Of a stretch of DNA of 64,000 nt, positions 63,798 to 64,000 are shown in pieces (within the stretch, counting starts at the first letter, position 1; each line of letters begins with the position of its first letter). Below the pieces are notes generated by a model. That model was not told the origin of the DNA and did no database searches. It saw only the letters and a list, made by a program, of their open reading frames with translations. The stretch lies in assembly GCF_900104455.1 (NCBI RefSeq), contig NZ_FNHB01000002.1, forward strand, positions 248,001-312,000, read 5' to 3'. This DNA comes from Dendrosporobacter quercicolus (GTDB taxonomy: Bacteria; Bacillota; Negativicutes; DSM-1736; Dendrosporobacteraceae). A program made the translations under genes and the position numbers.

Positions 63798-64000
63798 TTA
63801 TCAGCGCCAGCAGGCGTACCGATATCCCTGCTTTTTATTCAGAATGGCTCATTCACCGGTTGAAAGCAGGCGCCGCTTTTATCAGGCATCCCCGCAATTT
63901 TGGCCGTCTGACCCGTGTGGACTTAGGGCCGGAGAAGGTCGACTGTATTGTTTTCTGGACCAAAAATCCCCGGCCGATGCTTAACCGTCTGGAATTGCTT
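63794..64000 (+). CDS. DUF1848 family protein, 5' part only
   Basis: The first 69 codons of a gene cut by the window end. Starts GTG at 63794, overlapping the ada-like stop by 4 bp. The visible MIISASRRTDIPAFYSEWLI and VDCIVFWTKNPRPML match the DUF1848 family, often found near DNA repair genes and photolyase-like genes; its function is not established here. Confidence 0.82.
   Translation, partial: MIISASRRTDIPAFYSEWLIHRLKAGAAFIRHPRNFGRLTRVDLGPEKVDCIVFWTKNPRPMLNRLELL

Noticed and set aside
1-64000. tRNA, rRNA, complete insertion sequences or prophage
   Set aside because: Reading the intergenic regions gave no cloverleaf, rRNA stretch, transposase or phage structural gene; the only phage-like signal is the peptidase-G2 protein.

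Overview
The window comes from a low-to-moderate GC, endospore-forming member of the Bacillota, probably an anaerobe and possibly in the Negativicutes (Sporomusaceae-like). This rests on four observations. Two gene orders familiar from Bacillus subtilis are present: tmk-yaaR-holB-ricT-trmN-rsmI-abrB-metG-tatD-yabE-rnmV-rsmA-yabG-ispE-purR-glmU-prs-pth near the origin, and rpmE-prfA-prmC-ywlC-mntP-ywlE-rpiB-ywlG-glyA-upp. Sporulation-specific genes (yabG, two SPOCS/DUF3794 proteins) and Spo0A-box-like sites are present. Oxygen-sensitive 2-hydroxyacyl-CoA-dehydratase-type activases occur twice. Cyanophycin genes lie in the sporulation block. The exact genus cannot be read from the sequence alone. 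No rRNA, tRNA, CRISPR array, prophage or intact insertion sequence was seen.

Layout. 0-4 kb: sodium/solute symporter, XRE regulator, and a methyl-accepting chemotaxis protein. 4-11 kb: a 1425-residue activase/reductase fusion with its own promoter and a possible structured leader, a TetR regulator, and a znuCB-type metal ABC transporter behind a perfect 28-bp palindrome. 11-24 kb: SdpI-like protein, amino-acid decarboxylase, then the replication/translation housekeeping run to rsmA. 24.4-27.2 kb: a minus-strand accessory insert with a YadA-head/peptidase-G2 protein and a glycosyltransferase. 27.4-35.8 kb: a sporulation and storage block with yabG, a Cys-rich protein, two SPOCS proteins, a HipA-like kinase, an L,D-transpeptidase, cyanophycinase and cyanophycin synthetase. 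35.9-46.9 kb: orphan cheW, ispE, a GntR regulator, a nucleotidyltransferase, a three-gene split version of the 4.3-kb activase/reductase, purR, threonine deaminase, glmU and prs. 47-53 kb: acetyltransferase, two polysaccharide deacetylases, pth, a membrane-anchored ClpP-fold protease, a radical SAM protein and rpmE. 53-61 kb: DUF1385 protein and the prfA-to-upp run. 61-64 kb: queF, then alkylation repair (ogt, alkA, a frameshifted ada) and the start of a DUF1848 gene cut by the window edge.

Most striking points. (1) The fused 1425-residue protein and the split three-gene cluster show the same co-linear order of cysteine motifs, which suggests one ATP-driven low-potential reductase system in two architectures. 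(2) Several non-coding structures stand out: a near-perfect 25-bp hairpin just after the metG promoter, a 14-bp-arm hairpin that buries the mntP ribosome-binding site, and the palindrome before znuCB. (3) Spo0A-box-like sites lie at +9 to +19 of the abrB promoter and at the cheW start point. (4) The surface-type YadA/peptidase-G2 protein sits between rsmA and yabG.
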